Shown: positions 1 through 9,927, numbered from the stretch's first letter. The stretch: DNA of 64,000 nucleotides from Pseudarthrobacter sulfonivorans (GCF_024391045.1 NZ_JANFCZ010000002.1:1-64000), one strand, 5' to 3'. The notes: generated by a model from the letters alone, not told the origin. Program-made: numbers and translations.

Positions 1-154
1 GGCCAACGAATGCTGGGACTAGTTCACGCAAAGCCTGACGCCAGTTTTGTCTCTCTTCAATCACCGCTTTATGTTTGATGTTTCGCGAAACTCCCCACAT
101 GCTGACGATCGCGCTCGTGACGGCCGCAATCAACGCGGCTGCCCCGACGGTCAA
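1..154 (-). CDS. Small membrane protein, partial (runs off the left edge)
   Basis: An open frame on the minus strand begins just after the LRR gene and continues off the window. From the TTG at 154 it reads as a hydrophobic helix (LTVGAAALIAAVTSAIVSMW) followed by a basic, polar stretch containing RQNWRQALREL. No ATG or GTG lies in frame upstream, so the TTG is a guess. A GGAGG sits about 20 bases before it, inside the end of the LRR gene. The family is not recognised. Its direction and position suggest it is co-transcribed with the upstream LRR gene. Confidence 0.45.
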   Translation of the reverse strand, partial: MTVGAAALIAAVTSAIVSMWGVSRNIKHKAVIEERQNWRQALRELVPAFVG

Positions 155-161
155 CCAGTAG

Positions 162-2036
162 TCAGGCGTGTGGCCTCCAAGAATAATTCGTGGGCGGCGT
201 ATTCGTGCTGATTGTCAGCCCCGGCAAAAGCTCCAAGCGCGAGGTATCCCACCGACGATCGTAAGGCCCCCCAGTCAACGTGAGCCTTTTCAGTCGTGGA
301 TGTTGCTCGAGCGGGCTAAGATCGTGCACAAGTTTTGAGTTCTTGCTCAGGACCAGCGTTTCGAGCGAGGTGAGATTAGCCAGTGGGCTGAGATCAGCAT
401 AATCATCCGAGAACGTGCAGTTCTTCAGTTCAAGGTGCGAAAGAGCCTCAAACCTTCCGATATCGCGCAAGAGGCCCCAACCCCCGCACGTATCGAGGAC
501 CAAAGTTTGTAGCCGCGGCAGCACAGAAAGCTCTCGCAGGTCATAAAGGCTCGTGGGGCCGAACTCCATCCACTCACCTTCGATCTCGAGTCTCTTCAAC
601 CAGCCTAGCGCCGCCAGAGGTTTCAGGTTGGGTATGACCGCTGCCGAAATGCGGAGAATCTCGAGCCCAGCAAGGTTTGAGATGGCATCCAAGAGGCCAT
701 CCCTGTCCATATCGACTGCCACCTCGAGCTCGACCAGACTCGTCAACGAGGAGATGGCAGCCCAGTTGGTGAAAATCGTGTGCGTGTCGCCCTGCTTCAG
801 TTTCGCTTTTCTGAGACTGGCGAGCCGACTCAAGGGACCAAGATCGAGACTGCCCACCTCCTCATATTTGTAGGGGTCGAGGCGAACGGCAGCGAGTTCG
901 AGTTCCGCGAGCCCACCGAGATTGGCGAGCGCTTCGAGGTCCCCGACACCTGAGACGTTACGAAGCACGAGGGACTTGAGTGCCTTCAGCCTCCCAACCT
1001 TGCCGAGGCCGCGGATGTGTGTGTCTTCCAGCCGGAGCTTTTCGAGCCTACCGAGCTTGGCCAGGGGCGAAAGATCCTCGAGGTTTCCGGTGGAGACGAG
1101 CACCAGTTCCCGCAACTGCCGAACATTCGATATACCGGTGACGTCAGTGAACCGACTCATGCGACCGACCGCGAGCAGCGTGAGCCCGGTTAACCCCGAT
1201 ATGGAATCAAACTCCAATTCGTCCGACAACGAAGTGAGTTCAAGCTGAGCGAGGCGTTCGAGCCCCGCCAACGGGCGAAAATCCTTGATGTTCGCCAGGT
1301 GTGCAAGCGCGAGACTCTGTAGCCCATCGAGTGTAGCGATGGCATCGATGTTTGAAATGCCGCTGCTTCCGCGGACCTCGAGCCGGCGAAGATTAGCGAG
1401 CCCCGCAATGGGAGTCAGATCTACTTCATCGTCCATCAGATGCAGAATCAACGCATCGATATTCGTCGCGTACTGCAAACCCTCCAGGTTGAGTTCCCGG
1501 TGCTGATTTCGATACGTGTTGATGTACAGGTCACCGGTCAGTAATGCCATCTGATCGGCTGTAATGGTGAGCCGCTGGTCCCCCGGGGTGCTGAGCTTCT
1601 CCCACACGATGTTTGCCAGGAGTTCGTCGGACACCACACCGAACGCAAAAGGCCCGTGTCGGTGCCCAGAGTCCCGGCATTCCTGTTCGCGTCGGTGTAG
1701 AAGGGTGCGAAGATAGCCCACGCGTGCTTTCGCCTCCGCTACCGCAGTAGACCTGCGGGCCTCTTCGCGATCGAGGGCGGCTTGGATGCGCGCTTGCTTC
1801 GCTTCACGCTCCGCTAGGTCTCGCTCTCGCTCAAGCTCAGCGTCGCGGCGCTCCTGCTCTTCACGTCGGTTCTTACTCCCCTTGCTCGCAATTACCGACA
1901 CCGCGATCGTCACCGCAACTGTGAAGACAAACCGTGAGCCCGCGTAGCTCGTGCTTCCCGTACCCGGATTCGGGAAGATCTGGTAGCTGAGCACTAGAGC
2001 AATAATGAATGCGGCAATGCCAGCGATTGCAGCCAA
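162..2036 (-). CDS. Membrane-anchored coiled-coil leucine-rich-repeat protein
   Basis: 624 residues. Two hydrophobic segments (about residues 3-20 and 35-52) are followed by a highly charged helix (about 55-115, rich in Glu/Arg/Ala) that looks like a coiled coil. From about residue 150 there is a cap containing TADQMALL and LEGLQYATNI, then about 17 repeats of internalin-like type, such as DLSPLANLTSLETLVLSKN. The predicted topology is a membrane hairpin with the LRR domain on one face, a protein-binding design. The start is TTG with GGAG six bases upstream. An in-frame TAG lies five codons upstream, so no longer start is possible. Its first 164 bases overlap the SHOCT-like ORF that precedes it. 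Partner and function are unknown. Confidence 0.75.
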   Translation of the reverse strand: MAAIAGIAAFIIALVLSYQIFPNPGTGSTSYAGSRFVFTVAVTIAVSVIASKGSKNRREEQERRDAELERERDLAEREAKQARIQAALDREEARRSTAVAEAKARVGYLRTLLHRREQECRDSGHRHGPFAFGVVSDELLANIVWEKLSTPGDQRLTITADQMALLTGDLYINTYRNQHRELNLEGLQYATNIDALILHLMDDEVDLTPIAGLANLRRLEVRGSSGISNIDAIATLDGLQSLALAHLANIKDFRPLAGLERLAQLELTSLSDELEFDSISGLTGLTLLAVGRMSRFTDVTGISNVRQLRELVLVSTGNLEDLSPLAKLGRLEKLRLEDTHIRGLGKVGRLKALKSLVLRNVSGVGDLEALANLGGLAELELAAVRLDPYKYEEVGSLDLGPLSRLASLRKAKLKQGDTHTIFTNWAAISSLTSLVELEVAVDMDRDGLLDAISNLAGLEILRISAAVIPNLKPLAALGWLKRLEIEGEWMEFGPTSLYDLRELSVLPRLQTLVLDTCGGWGLLRDIGRFEALSHLELKNCTFSDDYADLSPLANLTSLETLVLSKNSKLVHDLSPLEQHPRLKRLTLTGGPYDRRWDTSRLELLPGLTISTNTPPTNYSWRPHA

Positions 2037-2190
2037 GCGGATCTCCGTCTATTCGAGTGTTCGGGGGGCAGTCCTGCGGCGAGCTGGTCAGCTCCATCCT
2101 TCTCAGAGCGTACGTTTCGTGATCGATCTCGCCGATGTCATACTGACACATCAGCTCATCGACCTGCGACTTCAGTTCTGCGCGGTCCAT
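1873..2190 (-). CDS. Small SHOCT-like ORF overlapping the LRR gene
   Basis: 105 residues. The ATG has a good ribosome site (GAGGAA, five bases upstream). Only the first 37 or so residues look like real protein: a two-helix pattern (ELKSQVDELMCQYDIGEIDH then ETYALRRMEL) typical of SHOCT or related short C-terminal oligomerisation motifs. The rest is the out-of-frame reading of the LRR protein's N-terminus and looks like junk. Either this is a short coupled cistron, or the motif is the true N-terminus of the LRR protein and the frame shifts between about 2036 and 2048. The overlap is too long for ordinary coupling. Confidence 0.45.
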   Translation of the reverse strand: MDRAELKSQVDELMCQYDIGEIDHETYALRRMELTSSPQDCPPNTRIDGDPLGCNRWHCRIHYCSSAQLPDLPESGYGKHELRGLTVCLHSCGDDRGVGNCEQGE

Positions 2191-2345
2191 TGGTTCCTCA
2201 CAGTTGCGATTTCACAACGTACACCGTTACGCGACCAACCGTCGCGGTAACGCAACTCCTAATGAAGCGAAACAGATGCTGTCCCGTCCCTAGTTCTCAA
2301 TAAACAGCACCTTCGAATGGAGTTCCTCCAACTCTTCTTCGCCCC

Positions 2346-2651
2346 CTAGAACTCCTGCGCCAACCACTCCAGTGCATTCTTTGTGAAGGCCACAATTTCG
2401 CGTTCGAGAGCGTCCGTCCTGCAACTCCGCTCCATAGAAATGAAGTCGTACTTCTTACCTGTTTCAGGGTGATTGATGAAGCTGCCATCAGCAAAGAAAC
2501 CATGCACCACGAAATAGCGAAGCTTGAGAGTATTTTCCAATCGTTGAATGAGTTCAGTCGGGGCTGTCCCTTTGAGTCCATTCAGCGCCTTGACGAGGCT
2601 TGAACTCGTTTCGTCGTATCCTTTGACCCATACCCCAGCGGCCTGGACCAT
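2346..2651 (-). CDS. Hypothetical small protein, possibly HEPN-like
   Basis: 101 residues from the ATG; the open frame extends upstream to a GTG at 2690 directly after a stop codon. The middle reads LENTLKLRYFVVHGFF, in which RYFVVH fits the R-x4-H motif of HEPN-type ribonucleases, followed by a long amphipathic C-terminal helix (ALEREIVAFTKNALEWLA). No partner nucleotidyltransferase is adjacent. The short N-terminus suggests it may be the tail of a longer gene that was lost. Base composition is clearly lower in GC than the core genes to the right. HEPN assignment is tentative. Confidence 0.4.
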   Translation of the reverse strand: MVQAAGVWVKGYDETSSSLVKALNGLKGTAPTELIQRLENTLKLRYFVVHGFFADGSFINHPETGKKYDFISMERSCRTDALEREIVAFTKNALEWLAQEF

Positions 2652-2780
2652 CAGGCTCTCGCCGTAGCGATTGTTCCTGCCGCACGGCACTCAGGAACTT
2701 GCGGCTACGGGTTCAGCTGGGCGGCGTTGCGGAACGCCCACGGGCGGTACCTATTCCAAGCGCAAACCCGGGAAAGTGAA

Positions 2781-2812
2781 TGGCCGCCAAGAACATGTGT
2801 TCTTGGCGGCCA
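2781..2812. terminator. Perfect hairpin downstream of ychF
   Basis: A 32-base perfect palindrome: TGGCCGCCAAGAACA and its exact complement, with almost no loop. It lies 29 bases past the ychF stop and would form a long hairpin without a U-tract, as often seen in actinobacteria. It also marks the edge between the core region and the accessory stretch to its left. Confidence 0.7.
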
Positions 2813-2840
2813 ACCGCGGAACGTCCCTGAAGGTCAGGAA

Positions 2841-3926
<1,086 letters not shown>

Positions 3927-4066
3927 GAGCATTGATTCTACCGGGTGCGGCACCCGTCGGCCCCAGCGGGGCTGACAGCGGCGAGGGGCGGCGCGGTTGC
4001 TGCCGGAACGTCGGCTGGAATATGTCGCTTCGGCAAAATGTCGGAGGGCCGTGCCACAGTGAGCCT

Positions 4067-5296
4067 ATGGATGCTTTAGCCCTGATTCTTGCCCTGTTCA
4101 TGCTGCTGCTCGGTGCCCTCGCCGGCGCCGCTGCCACCTACCTGTTCCTCCGCCGGCGCACGAGCGCGCTGGAGGAGGATTTCGACGCCGTTTCGGCGCG
4201 CCTTTCCGAGGTGAACGCGCAGTTCGCAGCGGCCGACGCCGAGCGGCGGCTTCTCAGCGTACAGAACCGGGAGCTCGGCGAGTCGCGCAGCCAGGACGGC
4301 AGCGTCCTCCGGGCGCTGGCGCCCGTTGCGGAAAAGCTCACGGCCGTGCAGCAGCAGGTTGCGCTCCTCGAGCGGGACCGCCTTGAGCAGTACGGCCAGC
4401 TGGCCCAGCAGCTGCAGGAGGCCCGGCTCTCCGATGCCCAGCTGATCCGGTCCACGCACGCCCTCGAGTCCGCACTCCGCTCCAACAGTGCCCGGGGCCA
4501 GTGGGGCGAGGTGCAGCTGCGGCGTGTGGTTGAAGCGTCAGGGATGCTCAAGCACGTCGACTTCCTAGAGCAGGTTCACAGTGCCGGCGGAGACTCGACC
4601 ATCAGGCCGGACCTGGTGGTGCAGCTTCCGGGCCAGAAGCAGCTCGTGGTGGACGCCAAGGTGCCCCTGTCCTCCTACCTTGAAGCCCAGGAGCTCGGGT
4701 CAGGAGCAGGTTCGGGGCACCCCGACGCCACCGGTTCCGGCGCGACGGGCCATGCATCCCAGCAGACGCTCCTCGCGGCCCACGCAAAAGCCCTGCGTGC
4801 CCACGTGGACGCGCTGGGCAACAAGAAATACTGGGACATCCCCGGCAACTCCCCCGAACTGGTGATCTGCTTCCTGCCTGCGGAATCCATCCTGGCGGCC
4901 GCACTCATGGCGGATGCCACGCTCCTGGACCATGCCTTGTCCCGGAACGTTGTCCTTGCCTCGCCGAGCACGCTGCTGGCCGTCCTGAAATCGGTGGCGT
5001 TCACATGGCGCCAGGATGTGCTGACGGACAGTGCGCGGGAACTGTTCGATCTCGCCCGACAGCTGTATGAGCGCATGGGAACCTTGGGCGAGAATGTGGG
5101 AAAGCTGGGCTCGTCCCTGAAATCGTCTGTGGACCGTTACAACTCCCTAATCGGCACACTGGAGGCACGGATCCTGCCCACCGCCCGGAAACTTAACGCC
5201 ATGGACGAGTCAGGCCTGCTGACCCCTCCGGCGCTGGAGGTCACGCCGCGGTCGCTCGCCGCGCCCGAGCTGCAGCAGGATGACGAGGCAGCCTGA
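4067..5296 (+). CDS. rmuC: DNA recombination protein RmuC homologue
   Basis: 409 residues. An N-terminal membrane helix (LALILALFMLLLGALAGAAA) is followed by a coiled-coil region (about 35-135, many Gln/Leu/Glu) and the RmuC core with SARGQWGEVQL and DAKVPLSSYL, which has a PD-(D/E)xK nuclease-like fold in this family. RmuC limits DNA inversions and is assumed to be a nuclease. The ATG at 4067 was chosen because it begins the membrane anchor; the open frame upstream encodes nothing recognisable. A Gly/Ser/Ala-rich insertion (GSGAGSGHPDATGSGATG) sits in the core. The stop codon lies inside a 26-base tandem duplication. Convergent with ispH. Confidence 0.9.
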   Translation: MDALALILALFMLLLGALAGAAATYLFLRRRTSALEEDFDAVSARLSEVNAQFAAADAERRLLSVQNRELGESRSQDGSVLRALAPVAEKLTAVQQQVALLERDRLEQYGQLAQQLQEARLSDAQLIRSTHALESALRSNSARGQWGEVQLRRVVEASGMLKHVDFLEQVHSAGGDSTIRPDLVVQLPGQKQLVVDAKVPLSSYLEAQELGSGAGSGHPDATGSGATGHASQQTLLAAHAKALRAHVDALGNKKYWDIPGNSPELVICFLPAESILAAALMADATLLDHALSRNVVLASPSTLLAVLKSVAFTWRQDVLTDSARELFDLARQLYERMGTLGENVGKLGSSLKSSVDRYNSLIGTLEARILPTARKLNAMDESGLLTPPALEVTPRSLAAPELQQDDEAA

Positions 5297-5339
5297 CGGG
5301 GCGGTCTGAGGAAGCAGCCTGACGGGGCGGTCTGAGGAA
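5288..5339. repeat. 26-base perfect tandem duplication at the rmuC 3' end
   Basis: Two identical 26-base units (GCAGCCTGACGGGGCGGTCT followed by GAGGAA) lie back to back at 5288-5313 and 5314-5339. The first unit contains the rmuC stop codon, so the second copy is untranslated. A further six matching bases follow. This looks like a recent slippage or duplication event next to the terminator hairpin. Confidence 0.9.
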
Positions 5340-5343
5340 GCAG

Positions 5344-5399
5344 CCGCAACTGACGTGCCTTGCGTCCCGGTACCGGGAGGCAAGGCACGTCAGTTGCGG
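5344..5399. terminator. Bidirectional hairpin between rmuC and ispH
   Basis: Arms CCGCAACTGACGTGCCTTGC (5344-5363) and its exact complement (5380-5399) flank a 16-base loop that itself contains the palindrome TCCCGGTACCGGGA. It serves convergent genes and ends four bases before the ispH stop codon. No U-tract is present. The CAACTGAC core is shared with the hairpin at 59828-59891. Confidence 0.8.
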
Positions 5400-5403
5400 T
5401 CTG

Positions 5404-6480
5404 TCAGTTTCGGGACCGGCGTCCGCCGAGGGCGCGGCTGACGTCGCCGGCTTCCTTCAGGGTGGCCCGGAGTTCCTTGGGCAGGGAGAACAGCAGGTCC
5501 TCTTCCGCGGTGACAACTTCCTCCACGGAGCCGTAGCCGTAGTCCGCGAGCAGGCGCAGGACTTCCGTGACCAGAACTTCCGGCACGGAAGCGCCGGAAG
5601 TGACGCCGACTGTGGCGACGCCTTCAAACCAGGCCTCGTCCACTTCATTGGCGAAGTCCACCCGGTAAGAGGCCTTGGCGCCATATTCCAGGGCAACCTC
5701 AACCAGCCGGACCGAGTTCGAGGAATTCGCTGATCCCACCACGATGACCAGGTCCGCCTGGGGCGAGATCTTCTTGATGGCCACCTGGCGGTTGGTGGTG
5801 GCGTAGCAGATGTCGTCGCTGGGCGGATCCTGCAGGGTGGGGAAGCGTTCCTTCAACAGCCGGACCGTCTCCATGGTTTCGTCGACGCTCAGCGTAGTCT
5901 GGGAAAGCCAGATGACCTTTTCGGGATCCCGGACGGTGACCTTGTCCACTTCGTGCGGGCCGTTGATGATCTGGATGTGTTCCGGAGCTTCGCCGGCAGT
6001 ACCTTCAACTTCCTCGTGACCGTCGTGGCCGATGAGGAGGATGTCGAAGTCGTCCTTGGCGAACCTGACGGCTTCCTTGTGGACTTTGGTCACCAGGGGG
6101 CAGGTGGCGTCGATGGTGCGCAGGCCGCGGTCCTCTGCGGACTGCACGACGGCCGGCGATACTCCGTGGGCGGAAAAGATCACGAGCGCACCTTCGGGTA
6201 CCTCGTCGGTTTCATCCACGAAGATGGCGCCCTGGGCCTCGAGCGAACTCACCACGTGGACGTTGTGCACGATCTGCTTCCGGACATACACCGGCGGACC
6301 ATAGTGCTCCAGGGCTTTTTCCACCGCAATGACTGCCCGGTCCACCCCGGCGCAGTAGCCGCGGGGGGCTGCCAGCAGGACCTTCTTGGGGCCTGATATC
6401 GGCGCTGCGGCAGATACTTCCTCAGGCGAGCGTCGCCTTCGCGGGACCGTTGGCATCGAAAGGGAAACTGGGGAGGTCAT
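5404..6480 (-). CDS. ispH: 4-hydroxy-3-methylbut-2-enyl diphosphate reductase
   Basis: 358 residues. Last enzyme of the MEP isoprenoid pathway: reduces HMBPP to IPP and DMAPP with a [4Fe-4S] cluster. The three cluster cysteines are visible: PRGYCAG (Cys43), [11 protein letters not shown] (about 127) and [11 protein letters not shown] (about 226). Further family motifs are HNVHVV, SAHGVSP and VGSANSSNS. The roughly 30-residue basic, disordered N-terminus is longer than in E. coli. Nine bases separate it from the downstream membrane protein gene, which reads in the same direction and lies upstream of it, so the two may be co-transcribed. Confidence 0.96.
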   Translation of the reverse strand: MTSPVSLSMPTVPRRRRSPEEVSAAAPISGPKKVLLAAPRGYCAGVDRAVIAVEKALEHYGPPVYVRKQIVHNVHVVSSLEAQGAIFVDETDEVPEGALVIFSAHGVSPAVVQSAEDRGLRTIDATCPLVTKVHKEAVRFAKDDFDILLIGHDGHEEVEGTAGEAPEHIQIINGPHEVDKVTVRDPEKVIWLSQTTLSVDETMETVRLLKERFPTLQDPPSDDICYATTNRQVAIKKISPQADLVIVVGSANSSNSVRLVEVALEYGAKASYRVDFANEVDEAWFEGVATVGVTSGASVPEVLVTEVLRLLADYGYGSVEEVVTAEEDLLFSLPKELRATLKEAGDVSRALGGRRSRN

Positions 6481-6489
6481 GCCTCCATG

Positions 6490-7380
6490 CTACCGGTTGG
6501 GGCGTCGCCGCCCCGGCGAGGCGACCCTGGTCACAAGGCCGGCAATCAGAAGCACACCGCCCGCAATAAGGGCGCCCGTAACCCATGATCCGAAGCTGCC
6601 GGACGCCGCGGCGACAAACTCGTTTTTGAACATGTCCGCGACCTCATTTCCGCTGGCAGTCCCCAGCACCGCATCACGCGCCATGGTGGAGCCCACCGTC
6701 CAGAACCCGGCCAGCAGCAGCGCGCCGAAACCCACACAGAAGAGCACGGTCCACTTCCGGCGGGCGGCAACCAGCGCCAAGGCAAAGGCGATTCCCGCCC
6801 CGACCACCAGCGGATAACCCAGCGGGGCATAAGCCGTCAGGCCCGAGATCAGCTGGCGCTGGCCTGACTGGCCCACATTGATCAACGTTTGCTCCGGGGC
6901 AGCCAGCGGCAGACCGGTTGCATGCGAGATCTCCCCCGTCGCCAGTGCCACCAAGGGCGCAACGTCCAGCGTGAGGGACGACGACGAACTGGCTTCGGCC
7001 GGCAGCGAGGCGGGATCGGCAAAGCTGAGGCGGTGGCTTCTGCGGAGGGTCTCCTCCCACGCGGCAGGATAACCGGGAAGCCCTGTCAGCGATCCGGCCG
7101 CAGCCTCCAGCACGGGCCTGACCAGACCGGCCAGCGAGTCCGGTACGGCACCGGTGTCGATGGTGCCCACCGTCGCCGCGGCTAGCCGTTTCTGGAATCC
7201 GGTGTCCTGGCCAAGGGGTGCGGCCAGCGCCACGAAGCCGTCTTCCTGGACGATATTCCGGTCAGCCCAGATCGCCGGAACGGCAACTGCGGACAGCAGA
7301 AGGCCCAGAACGGCAGCAACGGCGGAGATGAAGGTGCGCAAAAACGGGTCCTCACTGGTTGGCGGCGGCGAAGCCATCAT
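6490..7380 (-). CDS. Conserved hypothetical membrane protein
   Basis: 296 residues from the first of two consecutive ATGs, with AGGAA upstream; a GTG 11 codons earlier is less likely. One N-terminal membrane helix (FISAVAAVLGLLLSAVAVPAIWA) is followed by a large, probably extracytoplasmic domain (about residues 45-185) and three C-terminal helices. The end is basic (GRRRPNR). No family name is recognised, though the layout is typical of actinobacterial envelope proteins. It directly precedes ispH in the same direction and is divergent from xseA across a strong inverted repeat. Confidence 0.7.
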   Translation of the reverse strand: MMASPPPTSEDPFLRTFISAVAAVLGLLLSAVAVPAIWADRNIVQEDGFVALAAPLGQDTGFQKRLAAATVGTIDTGAVPDSLAGLVRPVLEAAAGSLTGLPGYPAAWEETLRRSHRLSFADPASLPAEASSSSSLTLDVAPLVALATGEISHATGLPLAAPEQTLINVGQSGQRQLISGLTAYAPLGYPLVVGAGIAFALALVAARRKWTVLFCVGFGALLLAGFWTVGSTMARDAVLGTASGNEVADMFKNEFVAAASGSFGSWVTGALIAGGVLLIAGLVTRVASPGRRRPNR

Positions 7381-7428
7381 AGGACTGGTTCCTGGACAGC
7401 GGATGTCAGTCACGGGTGGTACAGCTTA

Positions 7429-7469
7429 TGGATAAGGTTGAATGACCCCGCGCCATCCAACCTTATCCA
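7429..7469. promoter_or_regulatory. Perfect 12-base inverted repeat, candidate operator
   Basis: TGGATAAGGTTG (7429-7440) and CAACCTTATCCA (7458-7469) are exact complements separated by 17 bases. The repeat lies between two divergent genes (membrane protein and xseA). The wide spacing and lack of a U-tract fit a dimeric regulator site better than a terminator. No regulator gene is adjacent. Confidence 0.5.
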
Positions 7470-7539
7470 AAAGCCGTACCTGCACCTGCCGAACAAAGGA
7501 TTGCCATGCCGTCAGCCACAGCTCCCCGGGGCAGCGCGC

Positions 7540-8844
7540 ATGTCTGAACAGGCCGCCCTGCCAGGCACCGCTGCCACAACCCTGCCCGCAACGGCGGCTG
7601 AAACCACCCCGGATAATCCCTGGCCGCTGCAACTGCTGTCCCAGAAACTCAAGTTCCATATCGACCGCGCGCCGGCCGCCTGGGTGGAGGGCCAGGTCAT
7701 CGAAATGAACCGCCGCGGCGGCAACGCCTATCTGACGCTGCGGGACGTGGACGCGGAGGTCTCCCTGCCGGCGTCGGTGTGGACGAAGGTCCTGGACCGG
7801 CAGAACATGCCGCTGGAACGCGGCTCGCGTGTGGTGGCCCTGCTCAAGCCGGAGTTCTGGCTCAAGACCGGCCGCCTCAACATGCAGGTCCGGGACATCC
7901 GGCCGGTTGGCCTGGGCGACCTCCTGGCACGCATCGAACGCCTGCGCCAGGCGCTGGCGGCCGAAGGACTGTTCGCCGATTCCCGGAAGAAGCCCCTCCC
8001 GATGCTTCCCCACAGGATCGGACTGATCACCGGGCGCGATTCGGACGCCAAGAAGGACGTCCTGCAAAACGCGGCACTGCGCTGGCCCGCCGTCGAATTC
8101 GAAATCCGTGAAGTCGCCGTCCAGGGCAACACCGCGGTGTCCCAGATTGTCCGCGCCCTCCGCGACCTGGACGGCCGCGAGGACGTGGACGTCATTGTCA
8201 TTGCGCGTGGCGGCGGCGCCCTGGAGGACCTGCTGCCGTTCAACAGCGAGGAACTGATCCGCGCCGTGTCCGCAGCGGCCACTCCGGTTGTCAGCGCCAT
8301 CGGCCATGAAGCCGACAGGCCGCTGCTCGACGACGTAGCGGACCTCCGCGCGTCAACGCCCACCGATGCTGCCAAACGGATCGTGCCTGACGTTGCCGAG
8401 GAACTGGCGAGCGTTCGCCAGGCGCGCGAATACCTGAGCCGGTGCATTGGACGGCTAGTGGAACGTGAAACGGACCGGCTCGCCTCACTTCATTCCCGGC
8501 CCGTCCTTGCCAGCCCGGAGGGGATGGTCACCGTGCGCGCGGAGGAAATCGAACGGCTGCTGCGGCGATCATCGGCGGCCGTCAGCTCCACCGTGGTGCG
8601 CGCGGCTGACCAGTTGGTGCATCTGCAGGCCCAGGTCCGGTCACTGTCGCCGCAAAAAACCCTCGACCGCGGCTACGCGGTGGTGGAACTCGCCGATGGC
8701 CGGCCCGCCCGGCCCATAGAGGCCGCCGGCCATGCCGTAGTCCGCAACCCCGCGGAGGCGCCTGCTGGAGCCGTGCTGTCCGTGCGGGTGGCCGAGGGCC
8801 AGTTCGGTGCAACATCCACCGGCGAAATTAACCGCGAATCTTAA
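7540..8844 (+). CDS. xseA: Exodeoxyribonuclease VII large subunit
   Basis: 434 residues from the ATG at 7540; an in-frame TTG at 7438 would add unrelated sequence and run through the inverted repeat. It has an N-terminal OB-fold (VEGQVIEMNRRGGNAYLTLRD), then the nuclease domain with RIGLITGRDSDAKKD, VIARGGGALEDLLPFN and SAIGHEADRPLLDDVADLRA, and a helical C-terminal region that binds the small subunits. ExoVII degrades single-stranded DNA from both ends. The xseB start follows 13 bases after the stop. Confidence 0.96.
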   Translation: MSEQAALPGTAATTLPATAAETTPDNPWPLQLLSQKLKFHIDRAPAAWVEGQVIEMNRRGGNAYLTLRDVDAEVSLPASVWTKVLDRQNMPLERGSRVVALLKPEFWLKTGRLNMQVRDIRPVGLGDLLARIERLRQALAAEGLFADSRKKPLPMLPHRIGLITGRDSDAKKDVLQNAALRWPAVEFEIREVAVQGNTAVSQIVRALRDLDGREDVDVIVIARGGGALEDLLPFNSEELIRAVSAAATPVVSAIGHEADRPLLDDVADLRASTPTDAAKRIVPDVAEELASVRQAREYLSRCIGRLVERETDRLASLHSRPVLASPEGMVTVRAEEIERLLRRSSAAVSSTVVRAADQLVHLQAQVRSLSPQKTLDRGYAVVELADGRPARPIEAAGHAVVRNPAEAPAGAVLSVRVAEGQFGATSTGEINRES

Positions 8845-8857
8845 CTAGGAGAAGCAC

Positions 8858-9076
8858 ATGCCCGAGACGAAGCGTGACCCGGAAATCGACGCCCTGAGCT
8901 ACGAGGAAGCCCGCGAACAGCTGGTGCTGGTGGTGGGTAAGCTGGAGGCAGGCGGCGCCAGCCTCGAAGAATCGCTGGCGTTGTGGGAACGGGGCGAGGC
9001 CTTAGCCAAGCGTTGCGAGGAGTGGCTGGAGGGCGCCCGCAAGCGCCTCGCGGCCGCCCGCGACCAGCCCCTCTAG
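8858..9076 (+). CDS. xseB: Exodeoxyribonuclease VII small subunit
   Basis: 72 residues, with the family pattern [35 protein letters not shown] and a basic C-terminus. A strong ribosome site (TAGGAGAAGCAC) precedes the ATG. Several copies bind the XseA helical arm to form the active nuclease. The gene overlaps the convergent PPK2 gene: both stop codons are read from the same CTAG at 9073-9076. Confidence 0.95.
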   Translation: MPETKRDPEIDALSYEEAREQLVLVVGKLEAGGASLEESLALWERGEALAKRCEEWLEGARKRLAAARDQPL

Positions 9077-9927
9077 GAGCGGTCCACCAACTCACGTTCA
9101 ACCGGGACGTCGAACGCCGCTTTGGGCCAATCCAGCTTCATCTCGGAAAGCGCACCCAGCACCAGTTGCTGCACCGCGATCCGGGCATACCATTTCTTGT
9201 TGGCCGGAACCACATACCAGGGAGCATGGTCCTTGCTGGTCTCGTCAAAAGCGGCCTGGTACGCGTCCATGTAGTCCTGCCAGAAGGCGCGCTCCTTCAG
9301 GTCTCCGCTGCTGTACTTCCAGTGCTTAGCGGGGTCGTCCAGCCTGGCCAGCAGACGCGCCTTCTGTTCGTCCTTGCTGATGTTGAGCATCACCTTGATG
9401 ATCCTGGTGCCCGCGTCCGTCTGCCGCCGCTCAAACTCGTTGATGGCGCGGTACCGGCGCTTGATTTCTTCAGGCGTCGCCCAATTGTGGACCTTGTGAA
9501 TCAGCACGTCCTCGTAGTGGGACCGGTCGAAGATGCCCACCATGCCCGCCGCGGGGACTGCCTTCTCGATCCGCCAGAGGAAGTCATAGGACTTCTCCTC
9601 CTCCGAGGGTGCCTTGAACGCCTTGAACTGCACTCCCTGCGGGTCCATGGTGGCCATGACGTGGTTGACGATTCCGCCCTTGCCTGCCGTGTCCATGGCT
9701 TGGAGCACCAGGAGGAGCCGCCTTCTGCCGCCGAACCGGGACTCGGCAAACAGGGTTTCCTGCAAGGCTGAGAGCTTCCCGTCCAGATCGGCAAGGAGCG
9801 CTTCACCATCGGCTTTGTTGCCGCTGTAGCCGGGGGTCGCCCCGGGATCGACACCCGCAAGCGAAAAGCCCTTCCCCACCCTCAGCATGTCGGCGGGATG
9901 CTTCTCAAATTCAACGATGCCGGCCAC
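9073..9927 (-). CDS. Polyphosphate kinase 2 family protein
   Basis: 284 residues. PPK2 enzymes move phosphate between polyphosphate and nucleotides. The Walker A motif is [10 protein letters not shown] (residues 76-85), with family motifs [16 protein letters not shown] and [18 protein letters not shown] (Walker B/lid region). The length matches short single-domain PPK2 enzymes. Whether it uses AMP, ADP or both cannot be decided by eye. It stands alone, convergent with xseB. Confidence 0.93.
   Translation of the reverse strand: MAGIVEFEKHPADMLRVGKGFSLAGVDPGATPGYSGNKADGEALLADLDGKLSALQETLFAESRFGGRRRLLLVLQAMDTAGKGGIVNHVMATMDPQGVQFKAFKAPSEEEKSYDFLWRIEKAVPAAGMVGIFDRSHYEDVLIHKVHNWATPEEIKRRYRAINEFERRQTDAGTRIIKVMLNISKDEQKARLLARLDDPAKHWKYSSGDLKERAFWQDYMDAYQAAFDETSKDHAPWYVVPANKKWYARIAVQQLVLGALSEMKLDWPKAAFDVPVERELVDRS

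Noticed and set aside
2693..2780. Minus-strand reading frame after ychF ending WAFRNAAQLNP
   Set aside because: It looks protein-like but is short, lacks a start with ribosome site and runs through the ychF terminator; no family was recognised.
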